The notes under the pieces: model-generated
Database searches by the model: none
What the model saw: the letters and a program-made list of their open reading frames with translations, nothing else
Told to the model about the DNA's origin: nothing
In this document: in pieces, positions 17,102 to 26,589 of the stretch
Layout of the letters: every line of letters starts with the position of its first letter
Numbering within the stretch: the first letter of the stretch is position 1
Position numbers and translations under genes: made by a program
Assembly (NCBI RefSeq): GCF_012641275.1
Contig: NZ_JABAIA010000003.1
Span: forward strand, 496,001-560,000
Direction: 5' to 3'
Source: Chitinophaga varians
GTDB lineage: Bacteria; Bacteroidota; Bacteroidia; Chitinophagales; Chitinophagaceae
DNA: 64,000 nucleotides

Positions 17102-20100
17102 ATGCAATTGATGCTTTTTTCCCAAAGCAGGCGGCATCGTGCTGCCGCGTGGGACAAAAAATTTCCACGATTATCGAAAAAAACGTTACTGATGATGAAA
17201 TTAACGGTGCTGCTAATGACCGTTGCCCTGCTGCAGGTACATGCGGCCGGGTATTCTCAGACAGTTACCCTCTCCCAACGTAATGTGCCGCTGGACAAGG
17301 TCTTCCAGGAGATCCGGAAACAGACGGGCTATACTTTCCTGTATACCGATGAACAAATGCTGCAGGAGCGGAGGGTGGACCTGCAATTGAAAAATGCTTC
17401 GCTGAAAAGCGCGCTGGAAGCCTGTTTTAGCGGGCAACCCTTCACCTACAGCATCGCCGATAAGGTGGTCATCGTCAAACGCAAGCCCGTCGTTACTGAG
17501 ATGATTGCCCCGGTTGAACAGGAGGTAAGAGGGACCATCACCGATGAAAAAGGCGTGCCGCTGCCCGGTGTCACCATACAGGTGAAAGGCACGGCCAAAG
17601 GTGTGGTGACCAACGTAAAAGGTGAGTATGTGATCACAGTGCCCGACGGCAACGCCGTGCTGGTGGTGTCTTCCCTGGGCTATAACAAAATGGAGATACC
17701 TGTCAACGGTAAAAAGGAGCTGTCTGTCGCCCTGCAACCATCCGCCTCCAATATCAACGAGCTGGTGGTGGTAGGTTATGGCGAGCAAAAGAAAGGAACG
17801 CTGACCAACGCCATCTCTTCCATTACTTCCAAAGATTTTAAAGATGCGCCCGTGAACCGGCTCGACCAGGTATTGCAGGGGCGCGCTACCGGCGTGCAGG
17901 TGACCAATTCCGCCGGATCGCCCGGTGGCGGTGTGCGTATCCGCATCCGTGGCTCTAATTCCATCAACGGCAGCAATGACCCGCTCTATGTGGTGGACGG
18001 CTTTGTCGGTGCAGAGTTTTTCGCTATCAACCCGGATGACATCGCGTCCATCCAGGTGCTGAAAGATGCTGCAGCTACAGCCATTTACGGCAGCCGTGGC
18101 GCCAACGGCGTTATCCTCATCACCACCAAAAAAGGCGGTAAAGGTGGGCTGAAGCTGAACTTTACAACACGCCTGTCTTCCTCCACCGTCATCAAAAAAC
18201 TGGACCTGCTGAATGCGGCCGACTTTGCGGAAACGGCCAACGCTCACGCGGTAGCGGTAGGTACCACGCCCAAATTCACCGACGCGCAGATCGCGGACTT
18301 CCGCGCCAAAGGCGGTACCAACTGGCAGAACGAAATATTCCGGACAGCGCCGGCGCAGGAGTACCTGCTCAGTCTCTCCGGAGGAACAGACAAGAGCGGT
18401 TATTTCATCTCCGGTAACTATCTCAACCAGGACGGCGTGATCAATAACTCGTTTTACAAACGGTACACCCTGCGTTCCAATATCAACGCCCGGCTCTCCA
18501 ATGTCGTTTCCACATTCCTGAACATCACCGGTTCCTACAGCACGGCACAGAATGCGGACATACCGCCCGATGGCCCCAGCAGCCCGCTGGCACAGGCGCT
18601 CACCTGGGCGCCTACCACACCGGTATACAATCCGGACGGCACTTTCGTGGTCAGCGATCCCGTTGGCTCCCTGTTTTATAACCCGGTAGCACTCACCGTC
18701 AACAGGATCAATATCAGGGACAGGATGCTGGCCAACATGATCGGCGGGTTTAAGTTCGACATCCTGCCCGGACTGACCTTCAATGTACAATACGGCGCCA
18801 ACTATCTCCAGTACGAAGACAAAAACTTCGGGGGAAAGATCACTAATAATAACGTGTCCAGCGCAGCTATCAGGTCCAACAAGGAAATTGTTTTGCAGAA
18901 CACCAATATGCTGAATTACAGAAAGGTGTTTAACAGGGTACACAGCCTGGACATCACTGCAGTAGCGGAATACCAGCAGTCTACCTACAATTACTCTTCC
19001 GCCGGCGCCACCAATCTCACTTATGAAAATTTCCAGTGGAACAACCTCGCTCTCGGAACTCCCGGTTCTCCCGGTTCCGGCTACTCGAAATGGGCGCTGT
19101 TCTCGCTGGTAGGACGCGCGAACTACGCGTACAACGATAAATACCTCCTCTCCGCAGCCCTGCGGCGGGATGGCTCTTCCAAATTCCAGGGCAATAATAA
19201 GTACAGCTATTTCCCTTCTGTTTCCGCAGGATGGGTAGTCAGCAATGAACCATTTATGCAGCAGGTACGGGGCATCAGCAACCTGAAACTGCGCGGCAGC
19301 TGGGGGCTCACCGGCAATCAGGCCATCAGCCCCTACAGCACCCTTTCATCCTATTCTAATATACCGGCATCTTTCAACAACAGTACACATGTGGTAGGGC
19401 TTGTGATGGGCAATATCGGCAATCCAGGCCTTAAGTGGGAAACCACCGAACAAAAGGACATCGGCCTCGACATCGGGCTGCTGAAAGGACGGGTAGCCGT
19501 TACCGTGGATTATTTTGTAAAAGACACGCGCGACCTGCTCTTGCAGGAAAACCTGCCCATGTACCTTGGCGGTAATTCCATTACCCGTAACGTGGGCGCC
19601 GTGCAGAACAAAGGCTGGGAGTTTGCCGTGGAAGGCGATGTGATCAACAGCGGAGCAGTGAACTGGAACACAGGGTTCAACGTGTCTTTCGTGAAAAATA
19701 AAGTGATCTCGCTCGGCGAAGGCAAAACCCGCATCTTTGATCCCAATAACCGCAAAATCGGTGGCGGCATGTCGCCACAATCAGAATTTGTGGTGATGCC
19801 CGGCCAGTCACTCGGCGCTATATGGGGCCTCACGTATCTCGGCACCTGGAAGCCCGGCGATGACAAGGCAGCGCTTTACGGCGCCAAAGCCGGCGATTCC
19901 CGTTACCTCGATGTAGACAACAACGGCACCATCGATGCCAACGATTACCACGTGATCGGCACTGGTATACCCACTACCTCCATCGGCTGGAACAATACGG
20001 TCACGTATAAACGTTTTACGCTGAACCTGCTGTTCCAGGGACTCTTTGGCTTCGACCGCCTGAATTACAACAAGGCGGCGGCCATGTATTACGGTGGCGA

Positions 20101-20464
20101 CGCCCGTGAAGCTACCCTGCAGGAAATCAAAGACCGCTACATTCCCGGTGTGAACGAAACATCCGATATACCGGCTTTCAGTACTACCAACCGCAACTTT
20201 ACACAGAGCAGCCGTTTCCTGGAAAAAGGGGATTTTCTGCGCCTGAAAAATGTCAGCCTGGCTTATGATATACCTAAAACGGCACTGAAAAATACATTGG
20301 GCGTGAAGGTCTTCGTGAGCGCCACCAATCTTTTCACGATCACCAACTACTCCGGTATAGATCCGGAAAGCAGCTCCTCTGCCGGGGATATCCGTCAGGG
20401 CATCGACTTTGGTACTTATCCGAACGCAAAGACCATTACCGGCGGAGTAACGCTGAGCTTTTAA
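17102..20464 (+). CDS. SusC/RagA family TonB-linked outer-membrane receptor with STN domain
   Basis: This is a 1120-residue receptor. A long basic n-region precedes the signal core, which ends at HAAGYSQ near residue 52. An STN domain (about 58-110) provides signalling to FecR. A carboxypeptidase-regulatory-like domain (about 140-220, GTITDEKGVPLPGVTIQVKG) and the plug (about 225-340) follow, and the C-terminal barrel ends in a hydrophobic strand with terminal Phe. It should import oligosaccharides captured with SusD. The STN domain and the upstream sigma/FecR pair indicate transcription feedback through cell-surface signalling. SusD starts 11 bases downstream. Confidence 0.95.
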   Translation: MQLMLFSQSRRHRAAAWDKKFPRLSKKTLLMMKLTVLLMTVALLQVHAAGYSQTVTLSQRNVPLDKVFQEIRKQTGYTFLYTDEQMLQERRVDLQLKNASLKSALEACFSGQPFTYSIADKVVIVKRKPVVTEMIAPVEQEVRGTITDEKGVPLPGVTIQVKGTAKGVVTNVKGEYVITVPDGNAVLVVSSLGYNKMEIPVNGKKELSVALQPSASNINELVVVGYGEQKKGTLTNAISSITSKDFKDAPVNRLDQVLQGRATGVQVTNSAGSPGGGVRIRIRGSNSINGSNDPLYVVDGFVGAEFFAINPDDIASIQVLKDAAATAIYGSRGANGVILITTKKGGKGGLKLNFTTRLSSSTVIKKLDLLNAADFAETANAHAVAVGTTPKFTDAQIADFRAKGGTNWQNEIFRTAPAQEYLLSLSGGTDKSGYFISGNYLNQDGVINNSFYKRYTLRSNINARLSNVVSTFLNITGSYSTAQNADIPPDGPSSPLAQALTWAPTTPVYNPDGTFVVSDPVGSLFYNPVALTVNRINIRDRMLANMIGGFKFDILPGLTFNVQYGANYLQYEDKNFGGKITNNNVSSAAIRSNKEIVLQNTNMLNYRKVFNRVHSLDITAVAEYQQSTYNYSSAGATNLTYENFQWNNLALGTPGSPGSGYSKWALFSLVGRANYAYNDKYLLSAALRRDGSSKFQGNNKYSYFPSVSAGWVVSNEPFMQQVRGISNLKLRGSWGLTGNQAISPYSTLSSYSNIPASFNNSTHVVGLVMGNIGNPGLKWETTEQKDIGLDIGLLKGRVAVTVDYFVKDTRDLLLQENLPMYLGGNSITRNVGAVQNKGWEFAVEGDVINSGAVNWNTGFNVSFVKNKVISLGEGKTRIFDPNNRKIGGGMSPQSEFVVMPGQSLGAIWGLTYLGTWKPGDDKAALYGAKAGDSRYLDVDNNGTIDANDYHVIGTGIPTTSIGWNNTVTYKRFTLNLLFQGLFGFDRLNYNKAAAMYYGGDAREATLQEIKDRYIPGVNETSDIPAFSTTNRNFTQSSRFLEKGDFLRLKNVSLAYDIPKTALKNTLGVKVFVSATNLFTITNYSGIDPESSSSAGDIRQGIDFGTYPNAKTITGGVTLSF

Positions 20465-20475
20465 ATCTAACTGTT

Positions 20476-21945
20476 ATGATTAAACGATCTTACATGAAAT
20501 ACGCGATATATCTGCTGTCTTTTCTTGTGCTGGCAGCAGGATGCAGCAAGGAGCTGACAGAAAGCCCCAAAGGGCTGGTGGCCGGAGATGACGCCATGAG
20601 CAGCCAGACGGGCCTGGAGACGGTGCTTTCCGGGGCCTATGGCAGCCTGCTGGTGCCATGGACCAGCGGTTTTACCACGGTATCACAGATTGCGATGACC
20701 ATGGGCAGTGATGACCTCACCACGCATCCCGGCTCCAACAAGGAGGAGTTCCGCGAGTTTGACCGCTTCAACGTATCATCGCTGAACAGCAGGATGAACC
20801 CCATCTGGCTGGGCTGTTACAAAACCATCCAGGCCACTACCAATATCATCAACAACTATAACAAGGTGCTGGACGGCAATCAGGACACCATCCGCGCAAT
20901 GGTGGGCGAAGCCAGTTATCTGCGGGCGCTGTCTTACTACTGGCTCACACGGCTGTGGGGCGAAGTGCCGGTCATCCCTTCCGAAAAATATACCCCGGAA
21001 TACCTGAACCTGAAAAAGAGCAAACCCGCGGACATCTATCCGCTGATAGAAGCCGACCTGAAAAGGGCGGAAGAATGGATACCCAATACCAGGCGAAGCT
21101 CCGGACGGCCCAACAAAGGTTCGGCCAAAGCTTTGCTGGCGGACGTATATCTCACCGAAGCAGGGTGGCCGCTGAAAGACCAGTCGAAATACGCACTGGC
21201 GGCGGCAAAGGCGAAAGAGGTGATAGACAATAAAACAGTTTATGGTTTTGATCTTTATACCGGTGGCTACCTGAAAATATTTGTGGGTGGGACCGTAGAA
21301 GATGTGTTCACGCTTTTCACGCGTGGCAACTGGGTGACCTACAATTCATTTTACGGACTGTCTACCATGCCGGAAGACGAAGGCGGGTGGAGCGATTTTT
21401 TCCCGGAGCTGAATTTCTTCAACAATTTTCCTGCCGGCCCCCGGAAAGACGCTACTTTCAGCACCCAATTCACGCTGAGCAACGGCACGGTGATCCCATG
21501 GCAACAAACCACTACCAAACATCCCTATTATAAAAAGTTCACGATACAGTCAGGCCAGAAAGCCGTGTACATGTCCAATAACCCTGTCATCATGATGCGT
21601 TATGCCCATGTGCTGCTGATCTACGCCGAGGCGCAGGCCCGTGCCGCCGGCACACCTAACGGAGATGCCTATACGGCTGTCAATGCCGTGCGGCAGCGGG
21701 CGGGTTTGCCTGATCTGCCAGGCGGCATGACGGGCGCTGATTTTGCGGCCGCGGTGGTAAGTGAACGCGCCTGGGAGTTTGCCGGAGAATGGAACCGCTG
21801 GTTTGACCTGGTGAGACTGGAGCAGGTGGAAGCTGCCAATGCCAACAAGGCGGCGGGCGACCTGCTGCCGGCCGGTAACATCACCAAAGCAAACTACTGG
21901 ATGCCCATACCCGGCGCAGACGCGGCAGTAAACCCTAATTTATGA
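20476..21945 (+). CDS. SusD/RagB family glycan-binding lipoprotein
   Basis: This 489-residue lipoprotein has a signal ending at LAAGC (ATG at 20476, or the ATG at 20494 giving MKYAIYLLS). The helical TPR-like SusD core is visible (EASYLRALSYYWLTRLWGEVPV, RAEEWIP, SAKALLADVYLTEAGWP), and the C-terminal RagB part ends with ERAWEFAGEWNRWFDLVRL. It acts as the surface lid for the SusC transporter encoded just upstream. The length is at the short end of the family but complete. Confidence 0.95.
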   Translation: MIKRSYMKYAIYLLSFLVLAAGCSKELTESPKGLVAGDDAMSSQTGLETVLSGAYGSLLVPWTSGFTTVSQIAMTMGSDDLTTHPGSNKEEFREFDRFNVSSLNSRMNPIWLGCYKTIQATTNIINNYNKVLDGNQDTIRAMVGEASYLRALSYYWLTRLWGEVPVIPSEKYTPEYLNLKKSKPADIYPLIEADLKRAEEWIPNTRRSSGRPNKGSAKALLADVYLTEAGWPLKDQSKYALAAAKAKEVIDNKTVYGFDLYTGGYLKIFVGGTVEDVFTLFTRGNWVTYNSFYGLSTMPEDEGGWSDFFPELNFFNNFPAGPRKDATFSTQFTLSNGTVIPWQQTTTKHPYYKKFTIQSGQKAVYMSNNPVIMMRYAHVLLIYAEAQARAAGTPNGDAYTAVNAVRQRAGLPDLPGGMTGADFAAAVVSERAWEFAGEWNRWFDLVRLEQVEAANANKAAGDLLPAGNITKANYWMPIPGADAAVNPNL

Positions 21946-22002
21946 CCTGTAGACGAATAAAACACCTGTTTCCGCTTCAACATCGAACATCCGAAGAACC
22001 CT

Positions 22003-22029
22003 GCCGGTACAGCACTTAGCTGTACCGGC
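22003..22029 (+). promoter_or_regulatory. Hairpin between susD and the GH16 gene
   Basis: A perfect 10-bp GC-rich stem (22003-22012 with 22020-22029) with a 7-base loop lies 24 bases before the GH16 start. No T-run follows. It is the second strong hairpin in this operon's spacers and may stabilise or cap mRNA segments. Confidence 0.5.
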
Positions 22030-22052
22030 CATCCACCCTAAAACGAAACGTT

Positions 22053-25000
22053 ATGAAAACGAGCAAACCAAAATCCGGCGCTCGCAAGGGATACCCTTTG
22101 CGACGGACAGCCCTTCTGTTGCAAATTTGGTGCAACCGATGGAAAAAAATCCCTTTGTTACTGCTGCCTGTTTGTTTGTTGTGCAACACGCTGCATGCAC
22201 AATATCTCCTGCTGGACGACATGGAAGGCCACGGCCCCTGCTCCGGCAAATGGACGTACTACGCCGGCAACACCACTACCGGCAAAGTAGAATTCGGAGT
22301 GCCCAATCCAAATCCGTCCGGACTGAACACCAGTCCGCTCGTGGCCAAATTCACCAAAGACACTTCCTGCTTTGAGTACATGAGCGCGTCATGTTCTCTG
22401 AGAGACTCTTTTGATCTCGCCACCAACAGCACATTCAAAATGCTGGTATACGCCACCACGCTGGACGAGATCATGTTCAAACTACAACCGGGCACCAATT
22501 ACAGCAAGGCTGTCTTCTTTACCTTCAAACCTTCGCGGGTGAACCACTGGGAGGAAGCAACCTACAATTTCCAGAGCGTAAAAAACCGGACGGATTTCAA
22601 CACCATCGCCATTCAGTACATCGATGGAAAGAAAGCCAACGGCATCCTGTATTTCGATCTGTTACAGGGCCCGAATCCCACCGCTATCGTGCTGAAAGAT
22701 ACCAGCATTCAGATGGGGCACGAGAACGGCGCCGTTATCACTGCCCAGGTAAAGGGAGGTACCCTGAAACCCACGCTGACCGCTGCCAACTGGTCGGCCG
22801 TGAATTTGCCGCCGGGCGTTACTGTCAGCGGTGTTCAGCGGGTGAATGACACCACGGCAAGTATTACGCTCAGCGGCAATTCTCCGGCCAACTATTCCCG
22901 TACTGTCCTCAAACTCCTGGTTGCCGGTGCTGAACTGACCACGGCCAACGTGACCAGCTATACGGCAAAAGGCAACGTGGTGTTTGATGGCAATCCCAAC
23001 TGGACGCTGGTGTTTGCAGACGAATTTAATACCGACGGCCAGCCGGACAGAACCAAATGGACCGTGGACGCACGTCCCAAAGGCTGGATCAACGGAGAAC
23101 AACAGGTATACACCGATACCACCCATGACAATGCCCGCGTGAGAAACGGGCGGCTGGTCATCACCGGAAAAAAAGATTTCCCTACCGGCAATACCACAGA
23201 ACCCTGGTCGTCAGGCAGGCTTATCACACAAAACAAATTCGATTTCCTCTATGGTAAAGTAGAAGTACGCGCCAAACTGCCCCGTGCCCGCGGTTCCTGG
23301 CCGGCCATCTGGCTGATGCCCACCACCAGCGCCTACGGCGGATGGCCTAAAAGCGGCGAGCTGGATATCATGGAACATGTAGGCAATAACTTCGGAACAG
23401 TATTGTCCACCGTCCATACACAGAACCACAACTGGACCAATGGCGGTGGCGTCAGCAACTCCAAAAAACTGATGGACGCAGATACCACCTACCACGTATA
23501 TGCGATGGAGTGGGGGCCCGATACCATCCGCTTCCGGTACGATACCATGCAGGTGCTCACATATCCAAATCCGCATACCGACTGGAAGGACTGGCCTTTC
23601 GACCAGAAATTCCACCTCATCCTCAACCTGGCCATTGGCGGGGGCATGGGCGGTGCTATCACGGAGGCCGACTGGCCCGACAGTATGCAGGTAGACTACG
23701 CCCGCGTATACCAGAAAGGCCTGGGCACGCCGGTGCTGGACACCATTATGGTGACGCCGGCGGACATGTCCTTCCTGCCCGGAAAACAGCAACAGTATAC
23801 CTTTAAAGCGCTTGACCAGAACGGCTACCCGATGACCATTACGCCCACCTGGGGCATCACGGGCGCTGGCAACACCATTACCGCCAATGGACTGGCCACA
23901 CTGAATAATTCAGGAAAGGTAACGGTGACGGCTACTGTAGATAGCACTACCAAAACCGGCGTGGCCTTCGTTACCCTGCGGCCGGCCAATTATAAACTGA
24001 TACCGGTGAAGATACAGGCCGAAAGTTTTGACAACAGCAACAACAACAATTCAGAACCCTGCTCCGATGTAGGCGGAGGCCTGGATGTGAGCTACATCGG
24101 TACCAATACCTGGTTTGAATACGACATAGAAGTGCCTCGCAGCGACACCTACCGGATACAGTTCAGGGTAGCGGTCAACGGCGCTTCCAGTCTTCGCATT
24201 CAGTCGGACACGACCACCCTGCAAATGGTAGACCTTCCCGCCAGCGGCGGATGGCAGAAATGGACCACTGTCACGTCAGCGCCTATACGACTGGAACAGG
24301 GACAGCAAACACTGCGTATTGTAGCCAATAAGGACGGCTGGAATTTCAACTGGCTGAGCATCATCCGGGCGGACTCGGTGCCGTTGTCGCGCGTGGTGAT
24401 AAAGCCCGACAGCGCCACGATCAATACCGGTCAGACGCAGCAGTTCACCGCCACAGGCTATGGCCAGGACAGCAGCCAGTTCACCGTTACGCCGGTATGG
24501 TCAGTACAGGGCGCCGGCGGCAGTATCAATACCAGCGGGCTGTTTACCGGCAGCGCTGCCGGTGATTACCTGGTGCTGGCCACCGCCGGAGCAGTCAGCG
24601 ATACCGCAATCGTACATGTAGTGGCGCCACCGGCGCTGACGCGTATTGAGCTGACGCCCGCCTCTGTTACCGTGCCGTTGCGCGCATCGCAACAGTTCGT
24701 GGCAAAGGGTTACGACCAGCGCAACAATCCCTTCGCTTTTAAACCGTTATGGAGCGTGGACGGCACCGGCAATGCCATCGACACAAACGGTGTATTTACC
24801 GCCGGCGCCACGCCCGGCACCTACACGGTGACCGCTGCCAGCGGCTCCTTATCAGCCACTGCAGCAGTAACGACCGATTATACCTGCACCGTTAATGACA
24901 AGTATGAAGCCGAAAGTGCATCCAATCGCGCCACCGGCCCGGTACTGGAAACCTGCACGGACACAGGCGGTGGACAGGATTTTACCAACCTGAAAGCAGG

Positions 25001-25568
25001 CGACTGGTTTGCCTACAGCAACCTGAACGTGCCTGTCGCCGGCAGGTATACCATCAGCTTCAGAGTGATGACCACCGCACCTGTCAAAATATGGATAGGG
25101 CATAGCACCTTTAAATTCGATACCATCAGCATACCGTCTACCGGCGGCATCTGGAAAACAATTACAGATACCATCCGCCTGCCGGCGCTTAATTATACCG
25201 GCGTGCATATTTTGTCGGGCACCACGCTGAAGTTCAACTGGTTCAGTCTCGACAACTGCGCGGTAAGCGAACCTGCAGCACGGATGGCTTACAACAAGGC
25301 GGAATATCCGGCGCCGGAGACAACAGACGCCAAAGGGCCTGTCCTTTATCCTAATCCTACTAACGGGCAACTGTCTATAGACCTGCGGGGCCTGTCCTAT
25401 ACAAGGCTAACGCTGATGGATATACGTGGCAATGTGTTGCGACAATGGAACATCCCGAAAGGGGAGCGGCAAATCAGCCGGGACATCAGTTCGCTGCCCG
25501 CGGGCAGTTATCTACTGAGACTGGAAGGGGAGCGGCAAACGAAGACCTTCCCGATCATAAAAATCTAA
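22053..25568 (+). CDS. Multidomain GH16 beta-glucanase with CBM6-like modules and T9SS sorting domain
   Basis: This 1171-residue secreted enzyme has a long basic signal region ending at LHAQ (residue 50). An N-terminal beta-sandwich follows (about 51-305). The GH16 catalytic domain (about 315-560) carries the active site GELDIMEHVG, with Glu436 as nucleophile, Asp438 and Glu441 as acid/base. After it come Ig-like Big_2 modules (about 565-650, 785-865 and 870-945) and two CBM6-like modules (about 655-775 and 950-1075). A type A T9SS sorting domain (about 1095-1171, starting YPNPTNGQLSIDL) ends the protein. It should be exported by T9SS and act on beta-1,3 or mixed-linkage glucans at the surface. 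It closes the SusC/SusD operon. Confidence 0.93.
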   Translation: MKTSKPKSGARKGYPLRRTALLLQIWCNRWKKIPLLLLPVCLLCNTLHAQYLLLDDMEGHGPCSGKWTYYAGNTTTGKVEFGVPNPNPSGLNTSPLVAKFTKDTSCFEYMSASCSLRDSFDLATNSTFKMLVYATTLDEIMFKLQPGTNYSKAVFFTFKPSRVNHWEEATYNFQSVKNRTDFNTIAIQYIDGKKANGILYFDLLQGPNPTAIVLKDTSIQMGHENGAVITAQVKGGTLKPTLTAANWSAVNLPPGVTVSGVQRVNDTTASITLSGNSPANYSRTVLKLLVAGAELTTANVTSYTAKGNVVFDGNPNWTLVFADEFNTDGQPDRTKWTVDARPKGWINGEQQVYTDTTHDNARVRNGRLVITGKKDFPTGNTTEPWSSGRLITQNKFDFLYGKVEVRAKLPRARGSWPAIWLMPTTSAYGGWPKSGELDIMEHVGNNFGTVLSTVHTQNHNWTNGGGVSNSKKLMDADTTYHVYAMEWGPDTIRFRYDTMQVLTYPNPHTDWKDWPFDQKFHLILNLAIGGGMGGAITEADWPDSMQVDYARVYQKGLGTPVLDTIMVTPADMSFLPGKQQQYTFKALDQNGYPMTITPTWGITGAGNTITANGLATLNNSGKVTVTATVDSTTKTGVAFVTLRPANYKLIPVKIQAESFDNSNNNNSEPCSDVGGGLDVSYIGTNTWFEYDIEVPRSDTYRIQFRVAVNGASSLRIQSDTTTLQMVDLPASGGWQKWTTVTSAPIRLEQGQQTLRIVANKDGWNFNWLSIIRADSVPLSRVVIKPDSATINTGQTQQFTATGYGQDSSQFTVTPVWSVQGAGGSINTSGLFTGSAAGDYLVLATAGAVSDTAIVHVVAPPALTRIELTPASVTVPLRASQQFVAKGYDQRNNPFAFKPLWSVDGTGNAIDTNGVFTAGATPGTYTVTAASGSLSATAAVTTDYTCTVNDKYEAESASNRATGPVLETCTDTGGGQDFTNLKAGDWFAYSNLNVPVAGRYTISFRVMTTAPVKIWIGHSTFKFDTISIPSTGGIWKTITDTIRLPALNYTGVHILSGTTLKFNWFSLDNCAVSEPAARMAYNKAEYPAPETTDAKGPVLYPNPTNGQLSIDLRGLSYTRLTLMDIRGNVLRQWNIPKGERQISRDISSLPAGSYLLRLEGERQTKTFPIIKI

Positions 25569-25613
25569 AAAGAAAAAGAGACGCTGTTTAACAGCGTCTC
25601 TTTTTCTTTTTAG
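25565..25613. terminator. Perfect 22-bp bidirectional terminator containing both stop codons
   Basis: Bases 25565-25586 pair perfectly with 25592-25613 around the loop TTTAA. The left arm is A-rich then GC, and the right arm ends in T5-C-T5, so it works as an intrinsic terminator on either strand. The stop codon of the GH16 gene (25566-25568) and the stop codon of the convergent AraC gene (25610-25612) both lie within the stem. Confidence 0.93.
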
Positions 25614-26530
25614 CCGGACCGATGGAAACGTTGTTTAAACTCCGTCGGTGTTATATTGGTTTTCTTTTTGAAAAATTTGTTGAACGATTGTGAATGTTCA
25701 AAGCCCAGCTCATAGGCAATTTCGCTGACCGTCAAATTGGTGGTGCTCAGCTTTTCCATGGCTTTGTCAATCACCTTCTGATGGATAAGCTGTTGCGTAT
25801 TTTGCCCTGTCAGCATTTTGAGCAGGCTGCGCAAATAGGTGGGCGACATATGCAGTTGGTCGGAGATATACTGGACCGTCGGAAGCCCTTTGCTGCTTAG
25901 GTCATCTGTTTCAAAATAATGATCCAGCAGTTTTTCCAGCTGCTCCAGTACCAGGTGGTTGGCCTTGTTGCGTGTAATGAACTGCCGTTGGTAAAAGCGG
26001 TCGGCGTAGTTCAGCAGCGTTTCGAGCTGGGATATGATAATGCTTTGGCTGAACTGGTCGATGCTGGTAAGATATTCCTGCCGGATATTGTCGATGATCT
26101 GCTGGATTTTCAGCTCTTCGTCTTCGGAAAGAAAGAGGGCTTCATGTACGGCATAGCCGAAGAAGTCGTACTTCCGGATAGTGGCTGCCAGTGGGGTGTT
26201 CCAGAAGAAATCGGGATGTATGAACAGCGACCAGCCGGTGGGCGGATGGTTTTCTTCGTCTATTTCAATAGTGAGCACCTGATGGGGGGCCATAAAAAAC
26301 ATCACCCCTTCGTTGAAGTCATAGTCTTGTTGCCCGTACCGGTAGCGGTGGTTCATGCCCCGTTTTACGGAGATGGAATAAAAATCGAAGACAAGGCTTT
26401 CTGTTCCTTTTTCAAACTCATTTTTTACATCATCAAAATTGATCACGCTGATCAGCGGGTGTTTGGGGCTGGGCAGCCCGCGCAGCGCATGAAATTCTGA
26501 GATGGTTTTGATGTGGACAGGTGTGCTCAT
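25610..26530 (-). CDS. AraC family transcriptional regulator
   Basis: Starting at the ATG at 26530 this is a 306-residue regulator. The N-terminal cupin-like part includes FNEGVMFFMAPHQVLTIEI, and a C-terminal double HTH includes VQYISDQLHMSPTYLRSLLK and VSEIAYELGFEHSQSFNKFFKKKTNITPTEFK. The frame opens 11 codons earlier, but the ATG at 26530 begins a family-like N-terminus. It lies 59 bases downstream of the SDR gene on the same strand, suggesting it regulates or is co-expressed with that oxidoreductase. It ends in the shared 22-bp terminator. Confidence 0.88.
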   Translation of the reverse strand: MSTPVHIKTISEFHALRGLPSPKHPLISVINFDDVKNEFEKGTESLVFDFYSISVKRGMNHRYRYGQQDYDFNEGVMFFMAPHQVLTIEIDEENHPPTGWSLFIHPDFFWNTPLAATIRKYDFFGYAVHEALFLSEDEELKIQQIIDNIRQEYLTSIDQFSQSIIISQLETLLNYADRFYQRQFITRNKANHLVLEQLEKLLDHYFETDDLSSKGLPTVQYISDQLHMSPTYLRSLLKMLTGQNTQQLIHQKVIDKAMEKLSTTNLTVSEIAYELGFEHSQSFNKFFKKKTNITPTEFKQRFHRSG

Positions 26531-26589
26531 GGTTTCATCAATTAACAACCTACAGGCGGTCATGCCGCCTGTAGGTGAAGGTACTGTTT

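Noticed and set aside
17213..18943. A 576-residue open frame antisense to susC
   Set aside because: It lies fully inside a clear SusC gene, has no recognisable domain, and its composition follows from the codon bias of the opposite strand.
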